DNA of 38,904 nt from DASTPP01 sp035762175 (GTDB taxonomy: Bacteria > Myxococcota_A > Polyangia > Polyangiales > Polyangiaceae): assembly GCA_035762175.1 (NCBI GenBank), contig DASTPP010000297.1, positions 1-38,904 on the forward strand. The letters are read 5' to 3'. The stretch's first letter is position 1. Every line of letters begins with the position of its first letter. The position numbers were made by a program, and so were the translations under genes. A model generated the notes under the pieces. That model was not told where the DNA came from, did not search any database, and was given only the letters and a program-made list of their open reading frames with translations. Shown here in pieces: positions 1 through 10,020 of the stretch.

Positions 1-530
1 CCGGCGCGTCGAACAAGAGCAGGGGGCGGCTGGGTTGGGTCCTCACACCCCTACCTTCGCCGCCCCCCCTCCTTTTGTCGCGCGAAACCTCTCGCCGGCC
101 GCTACGTGAACGGCATTGGGCTTCAGCCGGGGGCCGCCCGCAGCCGCGTTTCGCACCCCCCTCGCCGCGTCCGGGGCCGCCGGCACACCCAGGTGCTTGC
201 TCGTGTCGCACCTGCGCGCACCAGCCCCCTGGCCAGGGTGGGGGTTCGGCACCGCAAGCGGGCGTCGGTTCGATCCCCTGCGAGCGGAACCTCAGCCGGC
301 GTAGCGGGGGGTGATACTAGCGCCGGGCGCGCGCTCCGTCGGCGCGGAACCTCGCCCCCAGACGACCCAGGGTCGGCTTCGTCGGGCGTTCGACAACCCC
401 CCGCGTCCGCCCGCGGGCCGCTCCCTTGGGTCGTTTCCGGTCCCCGGACCCGACCGACCCGGGGTGCGGGGGGCTCCGCCGCCTCCCGAGAGGGGCCGGG
501 CGATCGAATTGTCGATCTCCAGGATGTCCC

Positions 531-713
531 GGGACCTGCAAGCCCCCACCGCACTCGACCCTCGTCAGGTCCGGGGACCTGCGAGACCCCACCGCACTCG
601 ACCCCCGTCAGGTCCGGGGACCTGCGAGACCCCAGCGCACTCGACTTCCGTCAGGTCCGGGGACCTGCGAGACCCCCAGCGCACTCGACCCCTGTCAGGT
701 CCGCGGACCTGAC
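531..713. repeat. 43-bp tandem repeat, about four units
   Basis: Four units, spaced 43, 43, 43 and 44 bp (counted from the A of GGACCTG at 534, 577, 620, 663 and 707), each run GGACCTGCGAGACCCC, then GCACTCGACC, then GTCAGGTCC. Unit junctions form CAGGTCC-GG-GGACCTG, a 7-bp inverted repeat with a two-base centre; at the last junction it becomes a perfect 20-bp palindrome. The period is not a multiple of three, so this is not an in-frame protein repeat. It could fold as a chain of hairpins in RNA or act as clustered binding sites. No transposase or terminal repeat accompanies it. Confidence 0.85.
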
Positions 714-773
714 GAAGAGCGCTCTTCGCTTGGCTCCCCCCGGGTCGGGGGTGCTGCAAGAACGCTCGTTCTT
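694..773. repeat. Cluster of three palindromes after the tandem repeat
   Basis: Three inverted repeats lie almost end to end. At 694-713 is a perfect 20-bp palindrome centred on CCGCGG (the last junction of the 43-bp array). At 713-728 is the perfect 16-bp palindrome CGAAGAGCGCTCTTCG. At 758-773 AAGAACG and CGTTCTT flank a two-base centre. None is followed by a T-run. They could be operators, cruciform-prone DNA, or the 3' structure of a minus-strand transcript from the DUF2892 genes. Confidence 0.7.
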
Positions 774-948
774 CGCCCCCATCGAGCCCCCGAACCTGCC
801 GAGGTGCGCTTCCTTCGACGCCCGTCAAAAACGAGGGGCTGCGAAGGCTGCCGCGAGCAAGTGCCGTTGTAATACTCGAGCGCCGGTCGGATGGGGCAGG
901 GCAGCCCCGATGGCCCCCCGTGGGTTGCGTGCCGCGTGCGGTCGGGCG

Positions 949-1212
949 TTAGCGGGTGCCCCCGGGCCGGGGCCGGGCGCAGCCGCCGTCGAAGCAGGCG
1001 TCGGGCGCTCGGCGGCCGCGGGCTTTTGCCCAGAGCGTCTCGGCGAGGCCCACGGTCCAGCAGAGCGGGCAGCCGCGCAGGGCGACGAGCGCGAGCGGCA
1101 CGAGCACGAAGGGCGGCCAGCCCAGCGGCGCGAGCGCGAGGGCGCACGCGAGGGCCAAGGCGCCGAGCGCGCCCCGGAGCAGATGTTCGGCGAGGCTCTT
1201 GCTGGCGAACAT
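949..1212 (-). CDS. DUF2892-like small membrane protein (second of a pair)
   Basis: An 87-residue protein starting MFASKSLAEH with two close hydrophobic segments (about residues 12-30 and 31-46), then the Cys-Pro motif LRGCPLCWTVG, as in DUF2892/YgaP-type inner-membrane domains, where a C-P segment follows the second membrane helix. A Cys-containing tail (DACFDGGC) follows. The ATG at 1212 is preferred over an upstream in-frame start because it lies 8 nt after the previous stop and follows a GGGGG stretch. It forms a two-gene operon with the DUF2892 gene at 1221-1442, both divergent from the sigma genes. The family is often linked to thiol or sulfur chemistry, but its function here is unknown. 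Confidence 0.7.
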   Translation of the reverse strand: MFASKSLAEHLLRGALGALALACALALAPLGWPPFVLVPLALVALRGCPLCWTVGLAETLWAKARGRRAPDACFDGGCARPRPGGTR

Positions 1213-1220
1213 GGGCCCCC

Positions 1221-1442
1221 TCACGATCGCAGCGCGCGCGGCGACGGGCAGGTGCTCTTGCCCAGCAGGCGGTAGCCGAGGCAAACCCCGCCGAGGGCGG
1301 TCGCCACGAGGTAGACGGCGGGTGCCCCGAAGGCCACCGCCCGAACGACCGGCCCGAGCGGCGCGAGCCAGGCGCAGGCGGCGAGCGGAAGGGCGGCGAC
1401 GAGGCGGGCGAGGCGGTCGAAATTGCCGAGGTTTTGGGCCAT
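1221..1442 (-). CDS. DUF2892-like small membrane protein (first of a pair)
   Basis: A 73-residue protein starting MAQNLGNFDRLARLV, the classic DUF2892 opening (N-x-x-x-x-D-R-x-x-R). Two hydrophobic helices (about residues 15-32 and 36-56) are followed by the GYRLLGKSTCP motif, the family's terminal Cys-Pro. The ATG at 1442 has a strong AAGGAG Shine-Dalgarno sequence 7 nt upstream, which rules out the longer in-frame start at 1559. It is the upstream gene of the minus-strand pair. The second member is diverged, so the pair could form a heteromer or be an old tandem duplication. It is divergent from the sigma4-like and ECF genes, with 108 bp between, so those factors are candidate regulators. 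Confidence 0.8.
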   Translation of the reverse strand: MAQNLGNFDRLARLVAALPLAACAWLAPLGPVVRAVAFGAPAVYLVATALGGVCLGYRLLGKSTCPSPRALRS

Positions 1443-1485
1443 GATGGGCTCCTTTTTGAGGGTCTCAGCCCGCAGAGGCGCGGCG

Positions 1486-1507
1486 CCCCCGAAAGGGTTC
1501 TCGGGGG
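1486..1507. promoter_or_regulatory. Inverted repeat between divergent DUF2892 and sigma genes
   Basis: CCCCCGA (1486-1492) and TCGGGGG (1501-1507) form a perfect 7-bp stem with an 8-nt centre, midway between the start codons at 1442 and 1551. On the minus strand the centre reads GAACCC, which resembles ECF-type -35 elements (GGAAC/GAACC), so this could be the DUF2892 promoter. No matching -10 was confirmed. Confidence 0.35.
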
Positions 1508-1550
1508 GGCGAAGAATCCATTCGTGCCCGGCCGCCCTCTGCGTTGTCGC

Positions 1551-1745
1551 ATGGACCACGCCACCGCCCGCGATCTTGCCCGACGCATCGCCGCCCTCCG
1601 GCCCGATTTGCGCGACGCGCTGCTCTTGGTCGACGTTCTCGGCCTCTCGCCGCGCGACGCCGCCGCGCGCGTCGGGGTCGCGCGGCCGACCCTGCTGGGC
1701 CGCCTGCGATGCGCGCGGGCCTCGCTCGCCGGGGCGCGATCGTGA
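1551..1745 (+). CDS. Stand-alone sigma-70 region 4-like protein
   Basis: A 64-residue protein resembling only the C-terminal (region 4) domain of an ECF sigma factor. A leading helix (ARRIAALRPDLRDALLLVDV) matches the segment before sigma4, and LSPRDAAARVGVARPTLLGRL is a helix-turn-helix with the usual E/D-A-A-x-x-x-G-V spacing. There is no region 2. Its TGA overlaps the GTG start of the ECF gene (GTGA), so the two are probably translationally coupled. The ATG at 1551 has no clear Shine-Dalgarno; an in-frame GTG at 1524 is an alternative. It might compete for -35 DNA or modulate the downstream sigma, or be the remnant of a duplicated sigma domain. Confidence 0.5.
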   Translation: MDHATARDLARRIAALRPDLRDALLLVDVLGLSPRDAAARVGVARPTLLGRLRCARASLAGARS

Positions 1746-2392
1746 GGGGCGAGCGAGCCCGGGCGGGCGGGCCGGCGGGCCCCCTCGGGCCGCGCCCGGC
1801 AGGGGCGCAGGCGCGGGCGTCCGAAGGGGCCGCGGCCGGCGGGCCGGCGGCCGATCACGCCGAGGTGCTGGCCCGGGCGCGGGCGGGCGATCGGGCGAGC
1901 ATCGAGCGCTTGCTCCTCGCGTATCAGCCCGACGTGCGCCGCTTCGCGCGCCGGGTCTGCCGCGTCGAGGACGCCGACGACGCCGTGCAGCACGCGCTCG
2001 TGCAGCTCGCCACCAAGCTCGGCGCCTTCCGCGAGGCGGCGAGGCTGACGAGCTGGCTCTTCACCATCGTCAAGCGCGAGTGCCTACGCCTGCTCGGGCG
2101 CCTGCGACGCGAGGGCGAAGGCGGGCTCGAGCCCCCGCCCTCCGGCGCGACGGACGCCGAGCTGCGGCTCTCGCTGCTGCGGGCGCTCGCCGGGCTCGAC
2201 GACGCCCACCGCGACGTGCTGCTGCTGCGCGACGTCGAGCAGCGGCCGGGGCCCGAGGTCGCCGAGGCGCTCGGCATCTCGGTCGAGGCGATGAAGAGCC
2301 GGTTGCACCGGGCCCGCGAGCAGGTTCGCGCCGAGCTGGCGCCGCCGGGCGGGGGCGAGGCCCTCGGGCGCCGGGACGACGACAGGGCGTGA
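1742..2392 (+). CDS. ECF-family RNA polymerase sigma factor
   Basis: A 216-residue sigma-70 family protein. After about 38 Gly/Ala/Pro-rich residues comes region 2 (about 45-120: ARAGDRASIERLLLAY, then EDADDAVQHALVQLA, then the -10-binding RLTSWLFTIVKRECLRLL). Region 4 (about 143-198) contains the helix-turn-helix PEVAEALGISVEAMKSRLHR. I chose GTG 1742, which overlaps the stop of the sigma4-like gene (GTGA); ATG 1709 is in frame but lacks a Shine-Dalgarno sequence. No anti-sigma gene follows (next is a terminator-like hairpin and an unrelated kinase), so control probably comes from elsewhere or from the small upstream protein. Likely targets include the divergent DUF2892 operon. Confidence 0.88.
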   Translation: MRGERARAGGPAGPLGPRPAGAQARASEGAAAGGPAADHAEVLARARAGDRASIERLLLAYQPDVRRFARRVCRVEDADDAVQHALVQLATKLGAFREAARLTSWLFTIVKRECLRLLGRLRREGEGGLEPPPSGATDAELRLSLLRALAGLDDAHRDVLLLRDVEQRPGPEVAEALGISVEAMKSRLHRAREQVRAELAPPGGGEALGRRDDDRA

Positions 2393-2397
2393 GAAGT

Positions 2398-2429
2398 AGG
2401 GAGGCGCCCCCGGCGCGTTTGCCCTCCCT
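2398..2429 (+). terminator. Hairpin just after the ECF sigma gene
   Basis: AGGGAGG (2398-2404) pairs with CCTCCCT (2423-2429) over a GC-rich loop, starting 6 nt after the sigma stop codon. There is no T-run, but its position right after the last gene of the pair fits a high-GC transcription end. Confidence 0.4.
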
Positions 2430-2912
2430 CGGGGCGCGGCTGGTCGTGGTCGAGGGCGGGGGCGAGCCCCTTCGCGCCCTCGGCTCTATGACACAGACGT
2501 GACGCAACGCACAAACGAACGCGAGCTCTTGCGGCGCACGCGGGCCGCAGGCTTTGCGCCCTCGAAATTACGTCTTTTCGGCGATAGCGCGCAGCGAACT
2601 ACGCAAGCGTGGCAAAACGCCACAGTGCCGATTGGCGTAAATCCCTGGCGTTGCTGGCGATCGGGCTCATCCTGAGAGGGGGTGGGGGTTTCGTGGCTCG
2701 GGGGCAAAGAATCTTCGCGCCGGCCTGAATCCCGTTGCATCCCACCTCGATCGAGGAGCTAGTAGGCCGAGCCATGAGAGCAGGGACGAGCGGGGGCCTG
2801 TTCGAGTCGCTTTCTTGGCTGCGCCGAGGGGCGCGGCGGGCGCGCGGCGGCGGCGGGGGCGGGCGGTGAGCCGGGCGGGGGGGGCGAGCGGGGGGGGCGC
2901 CTGGCGCGCGCC
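2430..2912. other. Lower-GC leader region before the hybrid kinase
   Basis: No gene is supported. The segment 2500-2750 is visibly less GC-rich than its surroundings and probably holds the promoter of the kinase at 2913. Structures seen: a GTGGC-AAAAC-GCCAC hairpin at 2609-2623, three TGGCG words between 2630 and 2670, and a perfect palindrome CCTCGATCGAGG at 2745-2756 that could be an operator. No convincing -35/-10 or sigma54 match was found. Confidence 0.45.
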
Positions 2913-5303
<2,391 letters not shown>

Positions 5304-5331
5304 GCTCGGGTCGGCCCTCGCCGGGCGGGGC

Positions 5332-7521
5332 TCAGCGCGTGCGCGTGTGCTCGATGAGCTTCGAGAGCACGGCGACGAACTCGCCCGCGGTGGTGGGCTT
5401 GGTCAGGTACATGGTGAAGCCGGCGAGCAGGGCGCGGGTGCGGTCGTCGATGCGGTCGAGGGCCGTGAGGGCGACGGCGGGGGTCAGGCCGCCGCCCTCG
5501 GGCGCCAGGCGCCGGAGGTTGCGCACGAGGCTGCAGCCGTCTTCGTTCGGCATCGAGATGTCGCTGATGAGCACGTCGGGGCGGGTGCGCTGGAAGAGGT
5601 AAAAGGCCTCGTGCGCGCTCTCGGCGGTGGCCACCTCGGCGCCGTGGGAGCGCAGCATCGAGGCGATGAAGTAGCGGGCGTCGGGGTCGTCGTCGACGAC
5701 GAGCAGGCGCGCGCCGTCGAGGTCGTGGCGCGAGGACGGGGGCGGGCGGCCGCTCGGCCGCGAGGGCGGGGCGGCCGAATCGCGCGCGCGGGCCTCGCGG
5801 CCGGGCGGCGGGGCGATGCCGAGCACGGGGGTCTGCAGCGAGGGGCTCGAGGGCGAGGGCGGGCGGGGCGAGGGCGGGACGGGCGGGGCGGCCGAGGCGG
5901 GCGGCTCGCCGGGGCGGGGGGCGGGGGCGGCGGGCAGGAGCACGGCGAAGCGGGCGCCGCGGCCCGGCCCCTCGCTCTCGGCGCGCACGGTGCCGCCGTG
6001 CAGCTCGACCAGGCTCTTGACGACCGACAGGCCCAGGCCGAGGCCGCCGCCCCCGGCGCCGTCGGCCTGCCGGAAGCGGTCGAAGACGTGGGGCAGGAAC
6101 TCGGGCGCGATGCCGCGGCCGTTGTCTTCGACCGAGAGCTCGACGTGCGCGCCCCGGCGCCCGAGCCGCACGGCGACGCGGCCGCCCTCGGGGGTGAACT
6201 TGACGGCGTTCGAGAGCAGGGTCGCCGCCACCTGCTGCAGCCGGCCCTCGTCGCCCTGGACTTCGCCGACGTCGTCGAGCGAGGCCGCGAGGGCGATGCC
6301 CTTGGCCTCGGCGGCGGGCCGCACCAGGTCGAGCGCGGCGCGCACGGCCCCGGCGAGGGGCGTCGGGCCGACCTGCAGGCGCAGCTTGCCGGCGGTGATG
6401 CGGCCGACGTCGAGCAGGTCGTCGATGAGCTTGGCCTGCACCCCGGCGTTGGTCTCGATGACCTCGAGCGCGCGCCGCCGCTTCTCTTCGCCGAGCCCGT
6501 CGGCCCGCAAGATCTGCGACCAGCCCAGGATGGCGTTGAGCGGGGCCCGGAGCTCGTGCGAGACGAAGGCCAAGAACTCGTCTTTCGCCCGGCTCGCCTC
6601 CTCGGCGAGGGCCCGCGCCTCGCGCTCGCGGGCGAAGAGCTCTTCGCGCTCGGCCTCGGCCCGCTTGCGGTCGTCGATGTCGGTCGCGGTGCCGACCCAC
6701 TCGACGACCGCCCCGTCGCCGTCGCGGCGGGGCAGCGCGCGCGCGAGGAACCACCGGTAGGCGCCGTCGTGGCGGCGCAGCCGGTACTCGAGCTCGAAGG
6801 GCGTGCCGTCGCGGGCGGCCTCGTCGCGGCGGGCGAGGCAGAGCCGCCGGTCGTCGGGGTGCAGCACCGACCACCACCCGTTGCCGAGCGCGCGCTCGGC
6901 CGGCATGCCGGTGTGCTCGACGAAGCGGCGGTTGACGTAGGTGACGCCGCCGTCGGGGGTCTCCGTCCAGACGATCTCGGGGGTCGCGTCGGCGAGGAAG
7001 CGGTACTTGCGCTCGCTCGCCGCCAGGTCTTTCGCCCGCAGGAGCGCCGCCTGGCGCCGCACCCGCTCGCGCGCCTCGTACAGGTCGAGGAAGACGGCCA
7101 CCTTCGCCCGCAGCACGGCCGGGTCGATCGGCTTGGCGATGAAGTCGACCGCCCCGAGCCCGTAGGCGCGCGCGACGCGGTCGGGGTCGCCGGCGGCGGC
7201 CGTGACGAAGAGCACCGGCGTCTTCTCGCCGTGCTCGCGCTGGCGCAGGCGCGCGAGCGTCTCGAGGCCGTCGAGCGCGGGCATCTCGACGTCGAGCACG
7301 ACGAGCGCGTACTCGTCGACCGAGAGCCGGGCGAGCGCCTCGCGGCCCGAGGTGGCCCGCACCAGGCGCGCCCCGAGCGGCGCGAGCAGCGCCTCGAGGG
7401 CGACCAGGTTCGCCGGCCGGTCGTCGACCAGCAGCACGCCCGGCGGGCGCGGCGCCGTCGCGCCCGACACGTCGGGTGCGCCCTCGGGGGGGCGGAACTC
7501 GGGTCTCAAGGAGCGAACCAT
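5332..7521 (-). CDS. Soluble hybrid histidine kinase REC-PAS-HisKA-HATPase-REC
   Basis: A 729-residue paralogue of the kinase at 2913-5303, convergent with it (28 bp between stops) but with one PAS fewer. Domains: receiver (28-148; D77 in VVLDVEMPALDG, K130); PAS/PAC (168-288, with WWSVLHPDDR and TATDIDDRKR); HisKA with H322 in SHELRAPLNAILGW; HATPase (about 425-530; N438, DNGRGIAP, GLGLGLS); a Pro/Ser-rich linker (531-600); C-terminal receiver (603-725; D654 in LISDISMPNEDG, K708). There are no membrane helices. Shared wording in the receivers and PAC domains points to duplication followed by inversion. The flexible linker lets the second receiver reach its own or another kinase core. Output partners are not in the window. 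Confidence 0.92.
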   Translation of the reverse strand: MVRSLRPEFRPPEGAPDVSGATAPRPPGVLLVDDRPANLVALEALLAPLGARLVRATSGREALARLSVDEYALVVLDVEMPALDGLETLARLRQREHGEKTPVLFVTAAAGDPDRVARAYGLGAVDFIAKPIDPAVLRAKVAVFLDLYEARERVRRQAALLRAKDLAASERKYRFLADATPEIVWTETPDGGVTYVNRRFVEHTGMPAERALGNGWWSVLHPDDRRLCLARRDEAARDGTPFELEYRLRRHDGAYRWFLARALPRRDGDGAVVEWVGTATDIDDRKRAEAEREELFAREREARALAEEASRAKDEFLAFVSHELRAPLNAILGWSQILRADGLGEEKRRRALEVIETNAGVQAKLIDDLLDVGRITAGKLRLQVGPTPLAGAVRAALDLVRPAAEAKGIALAASLDDVGEVQGDEGRLQQVAATLLSNAVKFTPEGGRVAVRLGRRGAHVELSVEDNGRGIAPEFLPHVFDRFRQADGAGGGGLGLGLSVVKSLVELHGGTVRAESEGPGRGARFAVLLPAAPAPRPGEPPASAAPPVPPSPRPPSPSSPSLQTPVLGIAPPPGREARARDSAAPPSRPSGRPPPSSRHDLDGARLLVVDDDPDARYFIASMLRSHGAEVATAESAHEAFYLFQRTRPDVLISDISMPNEDGCSLVRNLRRLAPEGGGLTPAVALTALDRIDDRTRALLAGFTMYLTKPTTAGEFVAVLSKLIEHTRTR

Positions 7522-7672
7522 GTTCGGCCGTCGGGGGGCGCCTCGCCGCGGGTTGTCTTGATTGTCCTAGCGGCCGGAGTCGAGGCCGTCCACTCGCGTT
7601 AGGAGAAAACCACGTGGCGCACCGCGCCGCCCCGAGCGAACGCTTCGCCTCTCGGCCGAAGCCGCGGCGGGC

Positions 7673-7999
7673 TCACGCGCTCTCGGCGCTGCCGCCCGGC
7701 CCCGCCCGGGGCGGCGCCCCGGCGCCCGCGCCGCCCGGCGCCACCAGCCCCGGCGACGAGCGGGCCTGCTTGGCCCGGATGTGGGCGCGACTACGCTCTT
7801 TCAACTCGGCCCGCAGCCGCAGCTTGGACGCGAGCCGGCAGAACGACGCCTGCCAGGCCTCGAGCGAGTCGTCAGCCAAGGGCTCGCTCACGCTCACGTC
7901 GCTGCCGAACAGGCTGAGCGTGAGCAGCCCGGTCTCGTGGTTTTGAAGAATGGTAACGCCTTGCTCGGCGCACCAGTCGCGGGCTTGGTCCAAAGTCAT
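7673..7999 (-). CDS. Hypothetical protein, conserved-looking N-terminal half
   Basis: A 108-residue protein of unknown function. Residues 1-75 (opening MTLDQARDWCAEQG) look folded, with alternating strands and helices and a run SLFGSDVSVSEPL; the last 30 residues are a Gly/Ala/Pro tail typical of disordered ends. It starts with an ATG at 7999; an in-frame TTG at 8026 is possible, and neither has a good Shine-Dalgarno sequence. It lies upstream of, and on the same strand as, the hybrid kinase at 5332-7521 with a 151-bp gap, so co-transcription is possible. I recognise no domain. Confidence 0.55.
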   Translation of the reverse strand: MTLDQARDWCAEQGVTILQNHETGLLTLSLFGSDVSVSEPLADDSLEAWQASFCRLASKLRLRAELKERSRAHIRAKQARSSPGLVAPGGAGAGAPPRAGPGGSAESA

Positions 8000-8278
8000 G
8001 GCCGAAAGCGACGTCAAGCCGAGCAAAGAGCGGGCCAGGGCGCCCGGCCCCGCCGCCGCGGCCCCCGGCCCGCCGCGCCGGGATTCGCCGCACCCCGCCC
8101 CCGCGCCCGCCGTAGCAAATTGCCTCGAGCGGCCCCGCGCTTTCCGTTTTGCCCCACCCCCGCCCCGCGCGGCGGGCCCCGGCCGGTCCGAGCGAGGGGA
8201 ACGCGGTAACGTTAACCCGATAGGCCCCCTTCCCCACGTTCGCCCTCGCCCGCCGCGCCAGGGCAGGCCGCCCGCGGG

Positions 8279-8926
8279 TCAATAGGCGACGGTGAAGCGC
8301 CGGCGCGAGTGCTTCGGGCGTTCGAGCTCGTCGAGGAGCGCGACGGCGTAATCTTCGGCCGAGATGCGACTCTGCCCCTTCTCGTCGACCAGCAGGCGGT
8401 CGCCGCCGACGCGGTAGTCGCCCCTGCGCTCGCCCGGCTCGATGAGGGCGGGCGGGCTCAGGTAGAACCAGTCGAGGTCGGCCCCGGCCGCGGCCGCGCG
8501 CAGGGCCTCGAGCGAGTCGGCGTGCGCGAGCGCGATCCCCCGGAGCGCGGCGGGGAACTGGGGCGTGTCGACGACGCGCACGCCGGGCGCCACCTCGAGG
8601 CTGCCCGCGCCGCCGACGACGGCGAGGCGGCGCACGCGCGCGCGCTTGGCCCCCTCGACGAGCGCCCGCGCGGCGTCGCTCAGCATCGCGGCGGGGGCGC
8701 CGCGGGCCGGCCCGACCGCGCTCACGATCGCGTCGGCCCCCTCGGCGGCGGCCCCCACGGCCGCGGCGTCGAGCACGTCGGCCCGCACGCCGCGGGCCCC
8801 CGCGCCGAGGCCCTCGAGGCGCGAGGGGTCGCGCGCGGCCGCCGTCAGGGCGTGGCCGCGGCGCAAGGCCTCGGCGGCGATGCGCTGGCCGATCATCCCG
8901 CTGGCACCGAACAGTACGATGTTCAT
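8279..8926 (-). CDS. NAD(P)-binding Rossmann protein (atypical SDR / NmrA-like)
   Basis: A 215-residue protein starting MNIVLFGASGMIGQRIA, whose GASGMIG is the dinucleotide-binding glycine motif of atypical short-chain dehydrogenases. R-D-P-S-R-L at the end of the second strand suggests NADP(H) preference. VGGAGSLEV and the segment DWFYLSPPALIEPGERRGDYR match the family that includes BVR-B/SDR_a5-like and YwnB-type reductases (about 205-215 residues, as here). The start is set by a GAGGAG Shine-Dalgarno sequence 8 nt before the ATG at 8926. It is divergent from a LysR regulator 158 bp away, the usual arrangement for a LysR-controlled gene. The substrate cannot be told. Confidence 0.88.
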   Translation of the reverse strand: MNIVLFGASGMIGQRIAAEALRRGHALTAAARDPSRLEGLGAGARGVRADVLDAAAVGAAAEGADAIVSAVGPARGAPAAMLSDAARALVEGAKRARVRRLAVVGGAGSLEVAPGVRVVDTPQFPAALRGIALAHADSLEALRAAAAGADLDWFYLSPPALIEPGERRGDYRVGGDRLLVDEKGQSRISAEDYAVALLDELERPKHSRRRFTVAY

Positions 8927-9054
8927 GATGTCGTCTCCTCTCGTGCGCCGGGCCCGGGCCGCCCGCCGCCCGCGCGGGGCGGCGACCGGGGGGGGCCCCG
9001 CGCTCTCGAGGGGGTAGAATGCCCCCGGGGGTGCTGCCGCACAATCGGCCCCGG

Positions 9055-9092
9055 GTCGAACACTTTGTGCGACACTACCGAACAATGTTCGG
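9055..9092. promoter_or_regulatory. Candidate operator between SDR and lysR-type genes
   Basis: Two adjacent inverted repeats lie at the regulator's start. At 9055-9073 is the imperfect dyad GTCGaaCACtttGTGcGAC. At 9078-9092 CCGAAC and GTTCGG flank AAT, so the dyad overlaps the LysR ATG at 9085. Binding there would block the regulator's own translation start region or promoter, as expected for LysR autoregulation, and could control the divergent SDR. This is inferred from symmetry only. Confidence 0.45.
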
Positions 9093-10005
9093 CGCCCGCG
9101 ATTTGCCCCTCCTGGCGGTGTTCGCCGCGGTCGTGCGGCTCGGCTCGTTCACGGCGGCCGCGCGCGAGCTCGGCCTGGCCAAGAGCGTGGTCAGCCAGCA
9201 CGTGCGCACGCTCGAGGCGCGCTGCGGGGTCCGGCTGCTCGAGCGCACGACGCGCCGGCTGCGCGTCACGCAGGTGGGCGAGCGGGTGCTCGAGGCGGCG
9301 GCGCCGGTCGGCGTCGCGGTGCGCGAGGTCGCGCGGGTGCTCGAGGCGCACCGCGAGGCGCCGACCGGCACGCTGCGCGTGACGGCGCCCTACGGCCTCG
9401 GGTCGACGATCGTGACGCCGGCGGCCGCGCGCCTCGCGCTCGCCCACCCGGGGCTGCGCGTCGACCTCGTCTTCGACGACGCCCTGCGCGAGCCGGTCGC
9501 CGAGGGCTTCGACGTCGCGCTGCGGCTGGGGCCGCTGCGCGAGTCGAGCCTCGTCGTGCGGCGCCTCGGCGCCGAGCCCGAGATCATCGTCGGGGCCGAC
9601 GCGATGGCCCCGCGGCACCTCGCCGCCGCGCGCCCGGGCGAGCTCGCCGACGCGCCCTGGGTCACGCACTCGCTGCTCGGGCTGCGGGGGCTCTGGTCGT
9701 TCCGGTCCGAGGCGGGCGAGCGCGACCGGCTCGCCGTCGCGCCGCGGGCGCTGGTGAGCGCGTCGTCGGCGCTGCGCGAGCTCGTGCTCGCGGGGGTGGG
9801 CTTCGCCGCGATGCCGCTGCACACCGTCGCGCGCGACCTGGCGGCGGGGCGCCTGCGGCAGGCCTGCCCGGGCTGGTTCCGCCGCCGGCTCACGCTGCAG
9901 GCGCTCTTGCCCTCGCGCGAGAGCCCGCCGCGCGTGCGGCTCTTCCTCTCGCACGCCGCCGAGCTCGCGGGCGAGCTCGGGTTCCGGCCGCCGCGGGCGG
10001 CGTAG
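9085..10005 (+). CDS. LysR-family transcriptional regulator
   Basis: A 306-residue regulator of standard LysR length. N-terminal winged helix-turn-helix (about 6-65): LLAVFAAVVRLGSFTAAARELG, then KSVVSQHVRTLEARCGVRLLERTTRRLRVT. A linker helix follows, then a periplasmic-binding-like effector domain (about 92-296) with TLRVTAPYGLG at its first strand and GFDVALRLGPLRESSLVVRRL typical of the CrgA/DsdC-like branch. The ATG at 9085 is chosen because the HTH begins a few residues later; the upstream extension has no family resemblance. It is divergent from the SDR at 8279-8926, its probable target. Two palindromes at 9055-9092 are candidate autoregulatory sites. Confidence 0.95.
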   Translation: MFGARDLPLLAVFAAVVRLGSFTAAARELGLAKSVVSQHVRTLEARCGVRLLERTTRRLRVTQVGERVLEAAAPVGVAVREVARVLEAHREAPTGTLRVTAPYGLGSTIVTPAAARLALAHPGLRVDLVFDDALREPVAEGFDVALRLGPLRESSLVVRRLGAEPEIIVGADAMAPRHLAAARPGELADAPWVTHSLLGLRGLWSFRSEAGERDRLAVAPRALVSASSALRELVLAGVGFAAMPLHTVARDLAAGRLRQACPGWFRRRLTLQALLPSRESPPRVRLFLSHAAELAGELGFRPPRAA

Positions 10006-10020
10006 CGGGCCCGCGTCCAC

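Larger units (their letters stand above)
1..948. other. Repeat-rich region without a convincing gene
   Basis: I see no credible protein-coding gene here. Open frames run through it on both strands, but they are low-complexity Arg/Pro/Gly translations of GC-rich DNA, carry no family motif, and the 43-bp repeat inside shifts frame at every unit. The stretch holds that tandem array (531-713), an isolated copy of the array's GGTCC-NN-GGACC core at 439-450, nested palindromes at 694-773, and near 137-166 (minus strand) a copy of the TGCGAAACGCGGC motif that recurs at 27226-27300. It lies downstream of the DUF2892 pair, so transcripts from those genes may end here. Confidence 0.6.

Noticed and set aside
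106..1275. A 389-codon plus-strand frame over the 43-bp repeats
   Set aside because: The repeat period shifts frame at each unit, and the frame runs antisense through the second DUF2892 gene, which has better evidence.
2486..2740. An 84-codon minus-strand frame upstream of the first kinase
   Set aside because: No ribosome site, mixed basic composition, no motif; it lies in the likely promoter region.
8200..8220. TAACGTTA/GTTAAC palindromes at 8207-8216
   Set aside because: Short, and flanking symmetry breaks down after four bases on each side, so no operator is claimed.
9001..9050. A possible further copy of the dispersed GAAACGCGG element near the lysR-type gene
   Set aside because: Similarity is limited to G/C runs; the diagnostic TGCGAAACGCGG core is missing.
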